Below are positions 1 to 10,661 of a stretch of 64,000 nt of DNA, piece by piece; position 1 is the first letter of the stretch; each line of letters opens with the position of its first letter. Position numbers and translations under genes: made by a program. A model generated the notes under the pieces. The model ran no database searches, was not told where the DNA came from, and worked only from the letters and a program-made list of their open reading frames with translations. Where the stretch lies: contig NC_069669.1 in the NCBI RefSeq assembly GCF_027244095.1, positions 7,218,501 through 7,282,500 of the forward strand, in the 5' to 3' direction. The DNA is from Hemicordylus capensis (lineage: Eukaryota > Chordata > Lepidosauria > Squamata > Cordylidae).

Positions 1-164
1 AAGCATAAAAGCACTTACCTAGGGCTCTAAAGCGGAGGCAGCCCACGGGCCACATTCAGGCCCTGTAACAATTTTTCTGGCCCCTGGAAGCCCTACCAAA
101 TTTTCTTTATCTATCTCTTGCATGTATACACTGCCTTTTGACCACAGACCTCCAAGGCAGAAAT
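1..164. other. Unassigned sequence
   Basis: No exon or repeat family recognised with confidence. Confidence 0.4.
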
Positions 165-392
165 AAAGGTAAAATGAGCCATGAAGTCGGTTTTGACTCC
201 TGGCACCCACAGAGCCCTGTGGTTTTCTTTGGTAGAATACAGGAGGAGTTTGCCATTGCCTCCTCCCACACAGTATGAGATTATGCCTTTCAACATCTTC
301 CTATATCACTGCTGCCCAATATAGTAGCAGCGGGGATTCAAACCGGCAACCTTCTGCTTGTTAGTCAAGCATTTCCCCGCTGCGCCATGAAA
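165..392 (-). repeat. Sauria-type SINE
   Basis: Reversed copy: the tRNA-like head (CAGCGGGGAAATGC, then GGTTTGAATCCCCGCTG) is at the right end, and the BovB-like tail with GCCAGGAGTCAAAACCGAC is at the left. Confidence 0.85.
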
Positions 393-688
393 AGCAACAG
401 TGAGAAAGGCAAATTCGAGAAAGGCAAATTCCATGCTAGGGATCATTAGGAAGGGGATTTAAAACAAGAATACTAGTATTACAATGCCCTTATACAAATC
501 TATGGTGCAACCACATTTGGAGTATTGTGTACAGTTCTGGTCACCATATCTTAAGGATATTGTAGAACTAGGAAAGGTGCAGAAGAGGGCAACCAAGATG
601 ATCAGGGGCCTGGAGCACCTTCCTCATGAGGCAAGGCTACAGCATCTGGGGCTCTTTACCTTGGAAAAGAGGCAACTATGGGGAGACA

Positions 689-940
689 GAGCCACCTAAT
701 GGCTCAGCAGGGAAATGACTTGATTAGCAAGCCAGAGGTTGCCAGTTCGAATCCCCACTAGTATGTTTCCCAGACGCTGGGAAACACCTCTATCAGGCAG
801 CAGCAATATAGGAAGATGCTGAAAGGCATCATCTCATACAGGAGGCAGCAACGGTCAACCCCTCCTGTATTCTACCAAAGACAACCACAGGGCTCTGTTC
901 TTGCCAGGAGTCGACACCGATTTGATGGCACACTTTACTT
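689..940 (+). repeat. Sauria-type SINE inserted in CR1
   Basis: Full-length copy with tRNA-like head and tail GTCGACACCGATTTGATGG. It is flanked by a perfect 12-bp target duplication, TATGGGGAGACA, at 677-688 and 941-952; removing it restores the CR1 reading frame. Confidence 0.93.
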
Positions 941-1306
941 TATGGGGAGACATGATAGAGGTATATAAAATTATCCATGGAGTAGAGAGAGTGGACAGAA
1001 AGAAATTTTTCTCCTTCTCTCAAAACACTAGAACCAGGGGCCATCCCATGATACTGAACGTTGGGAAATTTAGGACCGACAAAAGGAAATATGTTTTCAC
1101 ACAGCACATAATTAATCTATGGAATTCTCTGTCATGGGATGTGGTGATAACCACTAGCTTGGATGGCTTTAAAAGAGACAAATTCATGGAGGACAGGCCT
1201 ATCAATGGGTACTAGTCTGGTGGCTATAGGCCACCTCCAGCCTGAGGCAATACCCCTGAATACCAGTTGCAGAGGAGCAACAGCAGGAGAGGGGGCATGC
1301 CGTCAC

Positions 1307-1495
1307 CGGTGTTTGCTCTCATTTTTTTCATCTGTGTGCAGAATGAATTTTGTTCTGGGCGGCAGTGTCAAGGCAGTGTGTGTGCACCTGCATCCAGAGT
1401 GGGGCCTTCCTGATTCAACGTGAGCGGGGTCTAAAATGAACTGAGCGGACATCAAAAAATGTTTTGAGCACACGCACAGCTTAGAGGGAACCCTG
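1307..1495. mobile_element. hAT-type MITE inserted in CR1 3' UTR
   Basis: Flanked by GCCGTCAC (1299-1306) and GCCATCAC (1496-1503), a 7/8 duplication inside CR1. The right end TTAGAGGGAACCCTG matches the family seen at 41490-41690. Confidence 0.8.
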
Positions 1496-1615
1496 GCCAT
1501 CACTTCCTGCTTGTGGACTTCCCAGAGGCATCTGGTGGGCCACTGTGTGAAACAGGCTGCTGGACTAGATGGGCCTTGGGCCTGATCCAGCCGGGCTGTC
1601 CTTATGTTCTTATGC

Positions 1616-2270
1616 ATTTTACAGCATCAGTAAAAACACAAGATATGAAAAAGCCACCATAAAACTACAAGATGAACCAAGAGAGTCACCAAGAACAGAG
1701 AGAGAAGAACTGAGGGGAAATCACCAACCAGCTCTCTCTTAATTACATTCCAGAAACCTGAAATGTCATTGAAAACTCAACTGCCTATGGAAAGACAGAA
1801 AAGAGGGGGCATTGTGGATCTCCCCTGGGACGGCATGTCATGGTCTAAATATTAAAGCAGGCTACTGTAAAAGGTTTGGCTGCATTCAAAGAGTTTCAAA
1901 CAAAAAAGGCAGTAAGGCTCTCTCCACGGCAGCAGGAGGGCCAAAGTTGTGCAACCCTGAGCTAGGGGGATATGCACACAGAAGCAGGCATCTGCACATG
2001 TATTGCTTAACTGCAAGAGGAGCTGCTCACTCAAGTGAGTGGTCCACACATGATTTCCAGATGCATCTAGCAGCTGAGGTGGCACATGCACACCTACTCA
2101 GACTATCAGTGGCAGTGCAGACCAGCTATTCTGTGGTAGGAAGGGGAGCGGAACTGAGGTTTGGCTCCACACCACCATCACTCTCCTGAAACAGTGGTCA
2201 GTGATATCACTGATAGTCTTGAGTAGGGCTGGACATGTACAGCCCAGGCTGCTGGGGAGAACGTTTAGTG
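1616..2270. other. No gene or clear repeat recognised
   Basis: An open frame at 1812-2189 has no recognisable features. Confidence 0.4.
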
Positions 2271-2278
2271 GTAGGAAC

Positions 2279-2738
2279 TAGGGATGTGTACGGAACCAGT
2301 TCGGAAGCCCTTTTATGGACCTCTGAACCAGTTCAAAAGTCCAGCGGTTCCACTGGTTCGAAGGTGGGTGGAGTAGCTTTGAGGCCTGGGGAGGGTGCTC
2401 TTACACCACCCCCTGCCATGTTTTCCTTACCAGCGCTGTGTGCAAAAATTGGTCCCACGGGGCGTCAGCATACCTCCTTGCTGCCCCGGTATGTCGCGGA
2501 CCAGAAGTGCCCGGTGTGTGTGCCGTGATGGATGCACGTGCGTATATGCACCGGGCACTTCCAGCCCATGAGGCACCAGGGCAGCAAGAAGGTACACTGC
2601 CACTCCGCAGGACTGATTTTGCACACAGCACCGGCAAGGGAAGCGTGTGTGTGTGGGGGGGGGGGAAGAGCATCCTCCCCAGTCCTTAAAGCTACCCCCC
2701 CTTCCAACTGGCAGTCGCCAGTTCCATGCACATCCCTA
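2279..2738. mobile_element. hAT-type foldback element, TAGGGATGTG family
   Basis: Terminal repeats TAGGGATGTG (2279-2288) and CACATCCCTA (2729-2738), and a long imperfect palindrome through the body. Flanks GTAGGAAC (2271-2278) and GTGGGAAC (2739-2746) are an 8-bp duplication with one mismatch. No transposase. Confidence 0.85.
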
Positions 2739-2746
2739 GTGGGAAC

Positions 2747-3735
2747 TGTGTGCACATGCAGAGAGCTGGGCCAAGGCCAGAGAGTTTAGCTGGTCGAGCT
2801 CTTGTCCTGGGTGCAGGGTACAGACAAATCAGGAGGAAATCAACAGGAAAAGGGAGGCACAGAGTTCATGTTACCACACTGATGTGCACAGAGATGGATC
2901 TTGAGTCCACAAGAACACACAACAGGAGTAGTTATTAGAATGTCCAGCTTAGGAGTTGAGGGATCCAAGGTCAAATTAGCACTCATAGTACCCTCACTCA
3001 TACATGAAGCTCACTGTAGGCCCTTAGACCAGTCACTATTTCTTTAGCATAACGTATCTCACAGGACTGTTGTTCGGATATAGTAGGTGGAACGACATAT
3101 GCTCCCCTGAGATCCTCAGAGGAAGGGTGGAATATAAACAAAATACATTAAAAACAACATACCTCCCACTAAAGGACCAGGGATACAGTATAGAACATTT
3201 AAAAGTCATCAAGATGAATAAGGCCATTACAAAACATAATCATTTGAATATTTCTCAAAGTACATCTAGGCATCCAACTCTTTCGAGAACTGTGATCTAA
3301 AGTTTCTCAGGATTCTCCAGCCCCAAAGAAAACAGAAGTGAAACTGTTTGAACTTTTGGGGAACTATTACTACAGAAATCGGAATCTCTTCTCTTTTGAT
3401 GTTGGCTCAGCAAATCATGAGAAGATCCAATCATGAGAAGAGTACCTCATATGTTTTTCACCTCCTACAGAAATGCATTAGTAATTTCCCCCTTCATTTT
3501 TATTCTTAGCATTTTTAAAATATTACAGCCACCTAAGATAAAGTGTTTGTATAATACTTCTGCATTTTGTTTTTAAGTATACAAACCAAACACAACTGGA
3601 ATCTCTGTAACAGAAGATAAACCCTCATCTCATTTTAGCTAAGAAATATGAAACAGTCATTTTTAAGGTGCATATGATAGATGTTGTAGTTAACACCAAG
3701 GCATATTACTTAAATGCTAAAGACATATTACATTT
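2747..3735. other. Intergenic sequence, nothing recognised
   Basis: AT-rich, no exon or known repeat; a short LINE-like stretch near 3100-3140 is possible. Confidence 0.4.
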
Positions 3736-3737
3736 TA

Positions 3738-3935
3738 TTTCTACCAAATAAAACCACAGGGCTCCGTGGCCGCCAGGAGTCGGCACCAACTGGGCTGGAC
3801 GGCACAACCTTTCCTTTCCTTAGCAAGCGTTCACACATGTCGCCTCCCATTCAAATGCAAACCAGGGCAGACCCTGCTTAGCATGAAGACCCCATTCATG
3901 CTTGCTCCCACAAGGCCAGCTCTCCTCCCGTGGGG
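3738..3935. repeat. SINE fragments: Sauria tail (+) then 5S-headed SINE (-)
   Basis: 3738-3815 has CACAGGGCTCCGTGG and a BovB-like tail; 3820-3935 is the reversed 5S-like head (GGCAGACCCTGCTTAGC). Confidence 0.7.
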
Positions 3936-4089
3936 GGCTCTGGCTGCAGCTTCCAGGGCTCTTTCTACAAAGTTTCACGGACACCCCTGAGATGGCAGGC
4001 GGGGCAAAGGAGAAGTTTGATCATCATCACCATCCCTAAAATACTGCACTTTCCTTCTCTTCTCTCCCCCCCCCCCCACTGCTCAGTCT

Positions 4090-4750
4090 CCCTGGTTCTT
4101 GGTGGGGTGGGTGGGGGGGGTGGTCGGGAAGCCACCGTCCTCCTCCCTGCCCGGTGGCTCCTCCCCCCAAAATCCTGTGCGGTTACCTAAGAGCCCGCAG
4201 GTAAAAGACCCTGCTGCGGGGTGCGCGCGCAGACGCGGCTCGCGCGACCCCCGCCCTGCGGAGGCGCTTGGAACGCAGCCACCTCGGGGGGGAGGGGCCT
4301 CCTCGGGGAGCTCGCGGGGAGCCCCGCCCCCTCAGGACCCTAAGGGATCCCGCCGCGGTCGCTCCGCTCGCCTGCCCTGCCCGCAGCGCACGGCGAGGAG
4401 GGTAGGGGGGCGCCTTCGCTGGGCTAGAAAAAACAGTTGTGCCCCCACCCCCCTGCAAGGAATGTCTCCCCGGCGCCCTCTTCTCCTTGCGCAGGACCCG
4501 CACAAGCGGACAGCCCCCCCCTCCTCTCCTCCCCCCCCCCCAAGTCCGCCCCTCTCACTCACCCTCTCTGGCCGCCGCTACCGCGGACATGTCCTCTCGC
4601 GAGCTTTGACGGCGAGACCTGGGAGGAAAGGGGTTGGAGAAGGGGCGGCAGCCGCGTGCGTCTGCGCGTGACTGCGCGTGCGTGCGCCCCTAATGAGTTC
4701 AGCGGCTGAAGCCAGCCAACTTTGTAGGCGCGCGGGGTGGAATAGAGCTG
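4090..4750. promoter_or_regulatory. Orphan CpG-rich block, likely promoter or 5' exon of an unidentified gene
   Basis: GC- and CpG-dense sequence unlike its AT-rich surroundings. It holds TCTCGCGAG at 4595-4603, 9 of 10 bases of the TCTCGCGAGA core-promoter motif. A minus-strand donor-like CTTAG|GTAACC lies at about 4190-4184, and a plus-strand GCAG|GTAAAA at about 4200. Open frames across it are low-complexity and not recognisable. In human the gene after ERCC4 in this direction is MRTFB, whose first exon is non-coding; that identity is only a guess. Confidence 0.5.
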
Positions 4751-4939
4751 TGTGTGTTGGTTTGAACAGCGCCTCCTTTCCTGTAGGGTTTTTTAAGATG
4801 CGGTAGATAGATGGCCATTGTCTCCTACCTCAGATGTTCTGCTTTCCTGATACTTTCATTATTCCCTACCCTCCCACCAGTTTTCCAGCCCATTCCCATG
4901 AGAAAAGCTTACCACGGGAGTCGAATAGGGGGTGAGTGT

Positions 4940-5520
4940 GTGTAATGGCATCTGACAGGGTGCTGGAAACTGACACTCCAGCCCATCAGAGAAAAGCGTA
5001 CGTGTTTCATGTCCATGTCTTAATCCCATGAGTGCTCTGGGATTAAGTTGCGGTGGTATAACATGCGTGGGAGCTATTTTCCATTTGTAAAAGCACACTG
5101 GTGGAGTTGTGGCAGTTCATCCATGACCACTCTCCTTGTTCCATCACTTTGCCCTCCGTCCTCTTGCAGTTATTCCTTTCCAATAGCAGGGGTCAGGCAG
5201 ACGAAACCCACTTCTGAAACACGTGTGAAAACAACAGGATGACATGAATACAGCATAACCGAGGCAAACATACATCTTAAGTGTCTTGTTTGCTACATGT
5301 TACATGTCCATGTCCTGAAAACTGATGCTCAAATCTAGTCCCTCAGAAAAAAGTACCTTGATAGTGCAATTTGACAGTGTGCTGCCAAACTGACACTCTA
5401 GTCCATCAGAAAACAGCACCCATCAGAGTTAAAAATGTGGGGGTAGTGGAATCTGTTGGGGCCCAGCCCAGGAGTGAAAGTATGCTCCTTGAAAACTGAT
5501 GGGAGTCCAGTCCAGGACTG
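4940..5520 (+). repeat. Degenerate repeated unit, about 60 nt
   Basis: Similar segments at 4943-5003, 5310-5356 and 5359-5420 share CTGACAGGGTGCTGGAAACT or its variants, then GACACTCCAGCCCATCAGA, and AAAAGYR. The family is unknown. Confidence 0.55.
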
Positions 5521-5864
5521 GAACTCAGGACCTGTGCATTCAAAAAGTACTCTTTGCTGTTATCCTACATAATGACAGCTCCTCATCTGCTAATAAAGGA
5601 ACTTTATTAATAAAGGAAAGATACAGCTTTACATTAGCAAAGCTGCACAGTTGATAAAGCTCACCCATGATCTTGCAGGACTAAACTTATAGGAAGCATC
5701 CAGACTAATTAGTCATGGATAAGTGCCACTTAAATCAATTGCCCAGTTGGTCACAACTAACAAATTCCATTCATTTCAATAGGATTTAGCCATGGGATCT
5801 CCTCTTCCCAGCATCCTCCATCTCACCCTCAACATAGCATTTTCAGTGTTGTGATATATTAATG

Positions 5865-5990
5865 TGATAGCTCTTATATTAATATTTATGGTGTAATATT
5901 TATTTTTATTTAGTTATTTACATTTGTAAACCACCTTTTGTCCTGGGACTGGGATATAAATATTTCAAGTAAATAATAATAATGTACTAC
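5865..5990 (-). repeat. LINE 3' tail fragment
   Basis: AT-rich stretch with TTTGTAAACCACCTTTTGTC and GGGATATAAATATTT, like L2/CR1-group tails seen elsewhere in the window. Confidence 0.45.
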
Positions 5991-6207
5991 ATTATTAGAT
6001 TGCATTAACAAAAGCAACAGAACCTTTATCTATCCATTGGACAGCCTATATGTCTGCATAAATCTGGATTCATAGTTTTCTGACCTCCAATACCCACCAC
6101 ATGCAGAACTGTGACTCCTTACCCTCCCTCTGGATCTATTCCTGACAGGAATATGGCAACCTTGTTGGGTCAGTTTGATTGGGACCAGAGTGTCATGCTC
6201 TATAAAG

Positions 6208-6372
6208 GCAAAGCGTGCCGATGCCGTCGAGTCAGTGTCGACTCCTGGAGTCCACAGAGCCCTGTGGTTGTCTTTTGGTAGAATACAGGAGGAGTTTACC
6301 ATTGCCATCTCCCGCAAAGTATGAGATGATGCCTTTCAGCATCTTCCTATATTGCTGCTGCCTGATATAGGT
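6208..6372 (-). repeat. Sauria-type SINE fragment
   Basis: Reversed tail (GTCGAGTCAGTGTCGACTCC) and body (CACAGAGCCCTGTGG); the tRNA head is missing. Confidence 0.8.
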
Positions 6373-6479
6373 GCTTTCCATAGTTTGGGAAACATACAGC
6401 TCAACTAATGATTAATCCAGTCCAGACATTGTCAAGTAGGGGATTCTTTTCATATTTGTAATAGAAAGAATAAGACAGC

Positions 6480-6756
6480 ACCTTTTAAATGAATATTTTA
6501 ATGCAAGAGCTTTTGTGGGTTATAACCTACGTCCTTCCTATGCAAGGTGAAAGCAAGGATGTTCCATTCCAGGCAGGTAGTGATAAACATTCTCCGTACC
6601 TTTAAAGACTAATTTAGTTTAAAGTTTCTTTAATAAATGTATACAAAATGTTTGTCACTACCTGCCTGTAATTGACCATCCATGCTTTCACCCTGCATCT
6701 GAGGAATTGGGTTATAATCCACAAAAGCTCATGCATCAGTATTAGTTTAAAAGAAA
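6480..6756. mobile_element. Palindromic DNA-transposon-like element
   Basis: Arms 6480-6527 and 6707-6755 are inverted repeats (GAGCTTTTGTGGGTTATAA against TTATAATCCACAAAAGCTC), with inner arms CAGGCAGGTAGTGA and TCACTACCTGCCTG. No coding content. Confidence 0.7.
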
Positions 6757-6769
6757 CTATTATTTTTAA

Positions 6770-7580
6770 TCTTTTCATATTTGACATTCTACAACATAAC
6801 TGTTATTCCCTTTACAATTCTAATGTTCCATATATGAATAGGCCTGTTCTTGACCAGTACCCACAACCCATGGCTGTATAGGATCTCAACATTCAAATCC
6901 ATTTCAGACCAAAGACCACCAAAGTAAGGCAAACCCGATGGAAAGTGCTATTTAATGTATCATTAATAATGCTAACAAACTATGCACAGAGGTTTGAAAG
7001 CTGGCCAAAAGGAACAAGGCCAAATCAGTTTAACTTCCCTGTAAACAAAAGTCTTACAACTGATTCTGCTTTAAGTCCATAACAATTGTCTTTTCCCAAA
7101 AATAATCGTAAGAAAACAAGCGGACTTGATTGCACAACCAAATGGGCTTCTCAAAAGAAAGCATGCCAGGAGGTTCCAGTTGCCAAACCCCAAATCAAGA
7201 TAAAAGGCACATTATTAGATCTTCAGGGAAGAACTATCCGCTTGGAATGGGGAAGTGTTACATGAGTACATTGCCCTACAACATCTAATTAGGCTTGCAA
7301 AAATAAGCTTGCAAATCAGATAGTAAAATGAACAATCTCATTTTCTGTCCCTTGCCAAAGATTGCCTAGCAATCTGGTCGTATCTTTTTACACTCGAACC
7401 CAGACCTTGTAGTATCTTTCTACACAGTTGTACATACAAAGGCAACAGTCGTCTTAATGGAGGATCCGTCCACCAAGCAACAGCTCTTCCAATGAACCAA
7501 GGATCATCCCCATTTACTGATCCCTGGCTTGTTATCTTTTACCACATGCAATGTCTTGGAAAGCAGGTTGGCTGAGCACA
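6770..7580. other. Nothing recognised
   Basis: No exon, repeat or RNA gene identified. Confidence 0.4.
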
Positions 7581-7586
7581 CTAGGG

Positions 7587-7684
7587 CAGAGGTTCCCAAC
7601 GTTGGAACAAAGGCCACTGTTGCTGGGGGATGATGATGGTTGTAGTTCAAAAACAGCTGAGGACCCAAAGTTGGAAACCCTCTG
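7587..7684. mobile_element. Foldback MITE
   Basis: Ends CAGAGGTTCCCAACGTTGG and CCAAAGTTGGAAACCCTCTG are inverted repeats. Confidence 0.65.
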
Positions 7685-7724
7685 GGCTAAGGAATGCATT
7701 CAGATTCCCTACTTCTCACATAGG

Positions 7725-7856
7725 GAACATATGTTGGACTACAACACCCCATCAGTAGTAGTAGTAACAATTTCCATTCACAATGGCCAGCCAAGGATGG
7801 TGGGAGTTGTAGGCCAACATCTGCAGGTGGGGCTACAGCTTGAGATCCCTGCCTTA
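7725..7856. mobile_element. Foldback MITE
   Basis: Arms TGTTGGACTACAACACCCC and GGGAGTTGTAGGCCAACA form the hairpin typical of this abundant family. Confidence 0.65.
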
Positions 7857-7934
7857 GCCTGTCCAACCAACCTGTTCCCAAAGGCCCAGTGTTCAGCAGA
7901 GGACTTTTGTCTGCATCACAACACTTTGGCAGAT

Positions 7935-8120
7935 GATGTTAGAAGCATAGGAAGCAGCCTTCTACTGAGCCAGACCATTGATCACTGACCATTGATCCAT
8001 CTAGCTCAGTATTGTCTACACTGACTGGCAGTGGCTCTCCAAGACCTGAGGCAGAAGTCTCTCCCAGCCCTGCCTGGAGAGGCCAGGGATGGAACCGGGG
8101 ACTAAATGCTACTTTGCCCC
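7935..8120 (-). repeat. tRNA-headed SINE, reversed copy
   Basis: Carries CATCTAGCTCAGTATTGTC and TGACTGGCAGTGGCTCTCC, the common 3' body of the family. Confidence 0.75.
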
Positions 8121-8374
8121 ACAACCCTGGTGGGGACCGGCTTTCTTTAACAACCTTTGCAGACTGGAAATGGCACAGGGAGTAGAGGAGGAGGGAAGGT
8201 TACCAGCCTCCTCTTCTCTCCGCAAAGCTTCTTTGCAAACTTTGCAAAGAGTGTGAGGAGATGCACTCCTTGCAAAGGCCAGACTGGTCTTGAAGAAGTG
8301 TTCTGATGGCAACAGCAGAGGGAATCTTGCCTCAGTAATCTACCGCCTGAGGCTACCACTTTGCTAATTACTAC

Positions 8375-8640
8375 TACGAATATTTATATACTGCTCTTCA
8401 ACCAAAGTTCACAAAGTGGTTTACAAAGAAAAATACATAAATAAAATGGTCCCATCCCCAAAGGGCTCACAATCTAAAAAGAAAGATAAGGCAGATACCA
8501 GCAGCAGCCACTGGAGGGATGCTGTGCTGGGGCTGGATAGGGCCAGTTGCTCTCCCCTGCTAAAGATAAGAGAATCACCACTTAAAATTGTGTCACTTTG
8601 CTCAGTTAGCACGGGTTCTAATCCAATTGATTAAAGGGTT
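8375..8640 (-). repeat. LINE 3' UTR (TATATACCGCTTTTC tail family)
   Basis: Shares ATTTATATACTGCTCTTCAA, CCCCAAAGGGCTCACAATCT and GGGATGTTGTGCTGG-like blocks with many other copies here. Confidence 0.7.
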
Positions 8641-8675
8641 CGAAAACATTCAGAGAGCACTGGATTTCTTTAGAG

Positions 8676-8810
8676 CAGGGGTCCCCAACTGGTGATACTC
8701 CAGATGTTGCTGAACTACAAGTCTCATAATTCCCAGTTACGATGTGGCTGAGGATGATGGGAGTTGTGGTTCAGCAACATCTGGAGTGCCAGATGTTGGG
8801 AACCCCCCTG
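8676..8810. mobile_element. Foldback MITE with 8-bp target duplication
   Basis: Ends CAGGGGTCCCCAAC and GTTGGGAACCCCCCTG; flanks CTTTAGAG (8668-8675) and CTTGAGAG (8811-8818) match at 7 of 8, as expected for hAT. Confidence 0.8.
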
Positions 8811-8818
8811 CTTGAGAG

Positions 8819-9544
8819 AACATGAAAAGTTTGAATTATTAAAACTGCGGGGATTGTGGGCCTGAACCCCAGATCTTTTAAGTACCAAGCAATGTCCCTG
8901 GTTAGCAACCCATACTGAGCTACACTGCAGTTCACAGGTTACCTTGTGAACCAATCACACAGAGAATTCACAAATATGTACGGGGACACATTTGCACACA
9001 CTGGAGTCACTCACTCTTGGCAAACGTCATGGGGAAAGTCGACAACCACTACACTAAATGGTTGTAACGGATTACATTACATAAACAGGAGAGATTTCTG
9101 CCCTTGTAACCGGAGTCCGTGCCGTATCTATGAAAATGACACTTGGTAAAGCAAGCTCAGGACAACGTCCCTTTATATATAGAAACGGTTTTATTTGTAG
9201 ACCATACCCAGAATAAACAATGAGGCAATTTTTAAGAGGATCCCAGAATAGTTGGCTGTTAAGATAACTGCACGCTGGAGCACCACTTCCCTTTTGGTTT
9301 CTGGAAGTGGTTCATTATCTTGGGACTAGCAATCACTTGTCAAAGGCTGTATGTATTTTATTATTATATATATTTTTTAAAAAAAACAACAATCTTTTGG
9401 CATGAGTCACAAGAACTCTCACTGAAGATCTTCTTAAACTCTTTGTTTGTTCAATTCAAAATACCCAGGCAGCCCTACCTTATGTAAATGTCCTTGGAAG
9501 AAAGCCCCATTAGGCTCAATGAAGCTTCTAAACAAATACGTGTG
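8819..9544. other. Nothing recognised
   Basis: No coding exon or known repeat seen. Confidence 0.4.
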
Positions 9545-9547
9545 CAA

Positions 9548-9705
9548 AAAACCACAGACTCACTGAACGTTCAAGTGGGAAGGGGTCTCGGAGGCCTACT
9601 AGGGTAACCCCCTACTCAGTGCAGGAAACTGCTATAGGCAAATGGCTGCCCAGCCTCCATTCAAAAACCTCCAGCAAAGGAGAGGAGCTCAGCGCGTTCA
9701 TACCC
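9548..9705 (-). repeat. CR1 LINE fragment
   Basis: Reversed CR1-type 3' sequence with ACTCAGTGCAGGAAACTGC and CCTCCATTCAAAAACCTCC. Confidence 0.65.
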
Positions 9706-9840
9706 TGCACCCCTGCTGACTGGGCAAAGAGGCCCCTTTGAAAGTGGGGGCTTCTTTATATTTAGCAGAGGGGAACGAAACTGCCCCACACAGCAGCCTT
9801 CCAGTGGCGGCTGTTGCTGGTATTCCACCCACTAGATGCT
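9706..9840 (+). repeat. LINE 3' UTR fragment
   Basis: Same family as 8375-8640 in the other orientation (GACTGGGCAAAGAGGCCCC). Confidence 0.6.
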
Positions 9841-9894
9841 GTGTGCTGCCCAATTCTGTGCGCCTATTAACATGTATTTATCTACTTACCGATC

Positions 9895-10085
9895 TGTTTT
9901 TACATTTGTAGAGCAGCGTACATGGTTACGCTGATCCTCACAAGAAGCCTTAGAAGTAGGTTAGGCTACCTCACCTTAAGGGAACAGCTTGGCCCAGCCC
10001 CCCAGTGGGTGACTGGGGATGTGAACCCAGATCTCCCCGTTCCTCATCCAACACTCTAACCGATACACCAGGGATGCAGGTACAG
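9895..10085 (-). repeat. MIR-like CORE-SINE
   Basis: Reversed copy of the family at 42996-43230: B box GATGTGAACCCAGATCTCC and ACACTCTAACCGATACACCA at the right end. Confidence 0.7.
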
Positions 10086-10299
10086 TAGGCATAGGATGCC
10101 ATCATCCAGCATTTTAATCCTTTTTGCTTCCGCTCTGTTCTTTTGCTCCTTGTTGTTAAGAGCCTCTGTCAATTTTCGAAGGCCAGAAGTCGGGATACAC
10201 ATTTTAAAAATAAAATACTAGTAGGAGACAACACAGCCTAACAAGAACACAAGGCACCCAAAGTGGGTGGACACTGCCCCCCACCCCCGGGTTTTTGCT

Positions 10300-10640
10300 A
10301 TTAACCTGAGACTTCCAAGCAGCACATGAGTCGATGTGTGTGCTCCGGGCCTTTTCTGTGGCTGTCCCAGGGCTTTGGAACGTGCTCCCTGCTGAAATAA
10401 GAGCATCTCCTTCGCTGTTTGTTTTTAGGAGGACCCTGAAGATGTACCTGCTTTCCCAGGCTTTTAACTGAAATTTGAATTTTAAATTTTAATGTGTTTT
10501 TATCTATTGTGATTTTTATCTTTTATGATTTTAAAATGTTTTATATTTTATATTATGTTTTAATTTGTACACCGCCTAGAGATTTCCATATCAAGTGGTA
10601 TAGAAATTCAATAACATGAAATGAAATGAAATAAAATACA
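10300..10640 (+). repeat. L2-type LINE, C-terminal and 3' UTR fragment
   Basis: A decayed LINE C-terminus (GTCCCAGGGCTTTGGAACG, CCCTGAAGATGTACCTGC) followed by AT-rich UTR and TTGTACACCGCCTAGAGAT. Confidence 0.75.
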
Positions 10641-10659
10641 CACACACACACACACACAC
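10638..10659. repeat. (CA)n microsatellite
   Basis: Uninterrupted CA dinucleotides. Confidence 0.95.
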
Positions 10660-10661
10660 GT

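Larger units (their letters stand above)
430..1615 (+). repeat. CR1 LINE, 3' part of reverse transcriptase and 3' UTR, twice interrupted
   Basis: Translates in pieces to [34 protein letters not shown] and [14 protein letters not shown], then after an insertion IEVYKIIHGVERVDRKKFF and FRTDKRKYVFTQHIINLWN, typical of the CR1 C-terminus. The 3' UTR ends GGGCTGTCCTTATGTTCTTA. It is a dead 5'-truncated copy, split by a SINE (689-940) and a hAT MITE (1307-1495). Confidence 0.9.

Noticed and set aside
4099-4671. 190-codon open frame in the CpG-rich block
   Set aside because: Pro/Ser/Arg-rich low complexity typical of chance frames in GC-rich promoters; open frames exist on both strands.
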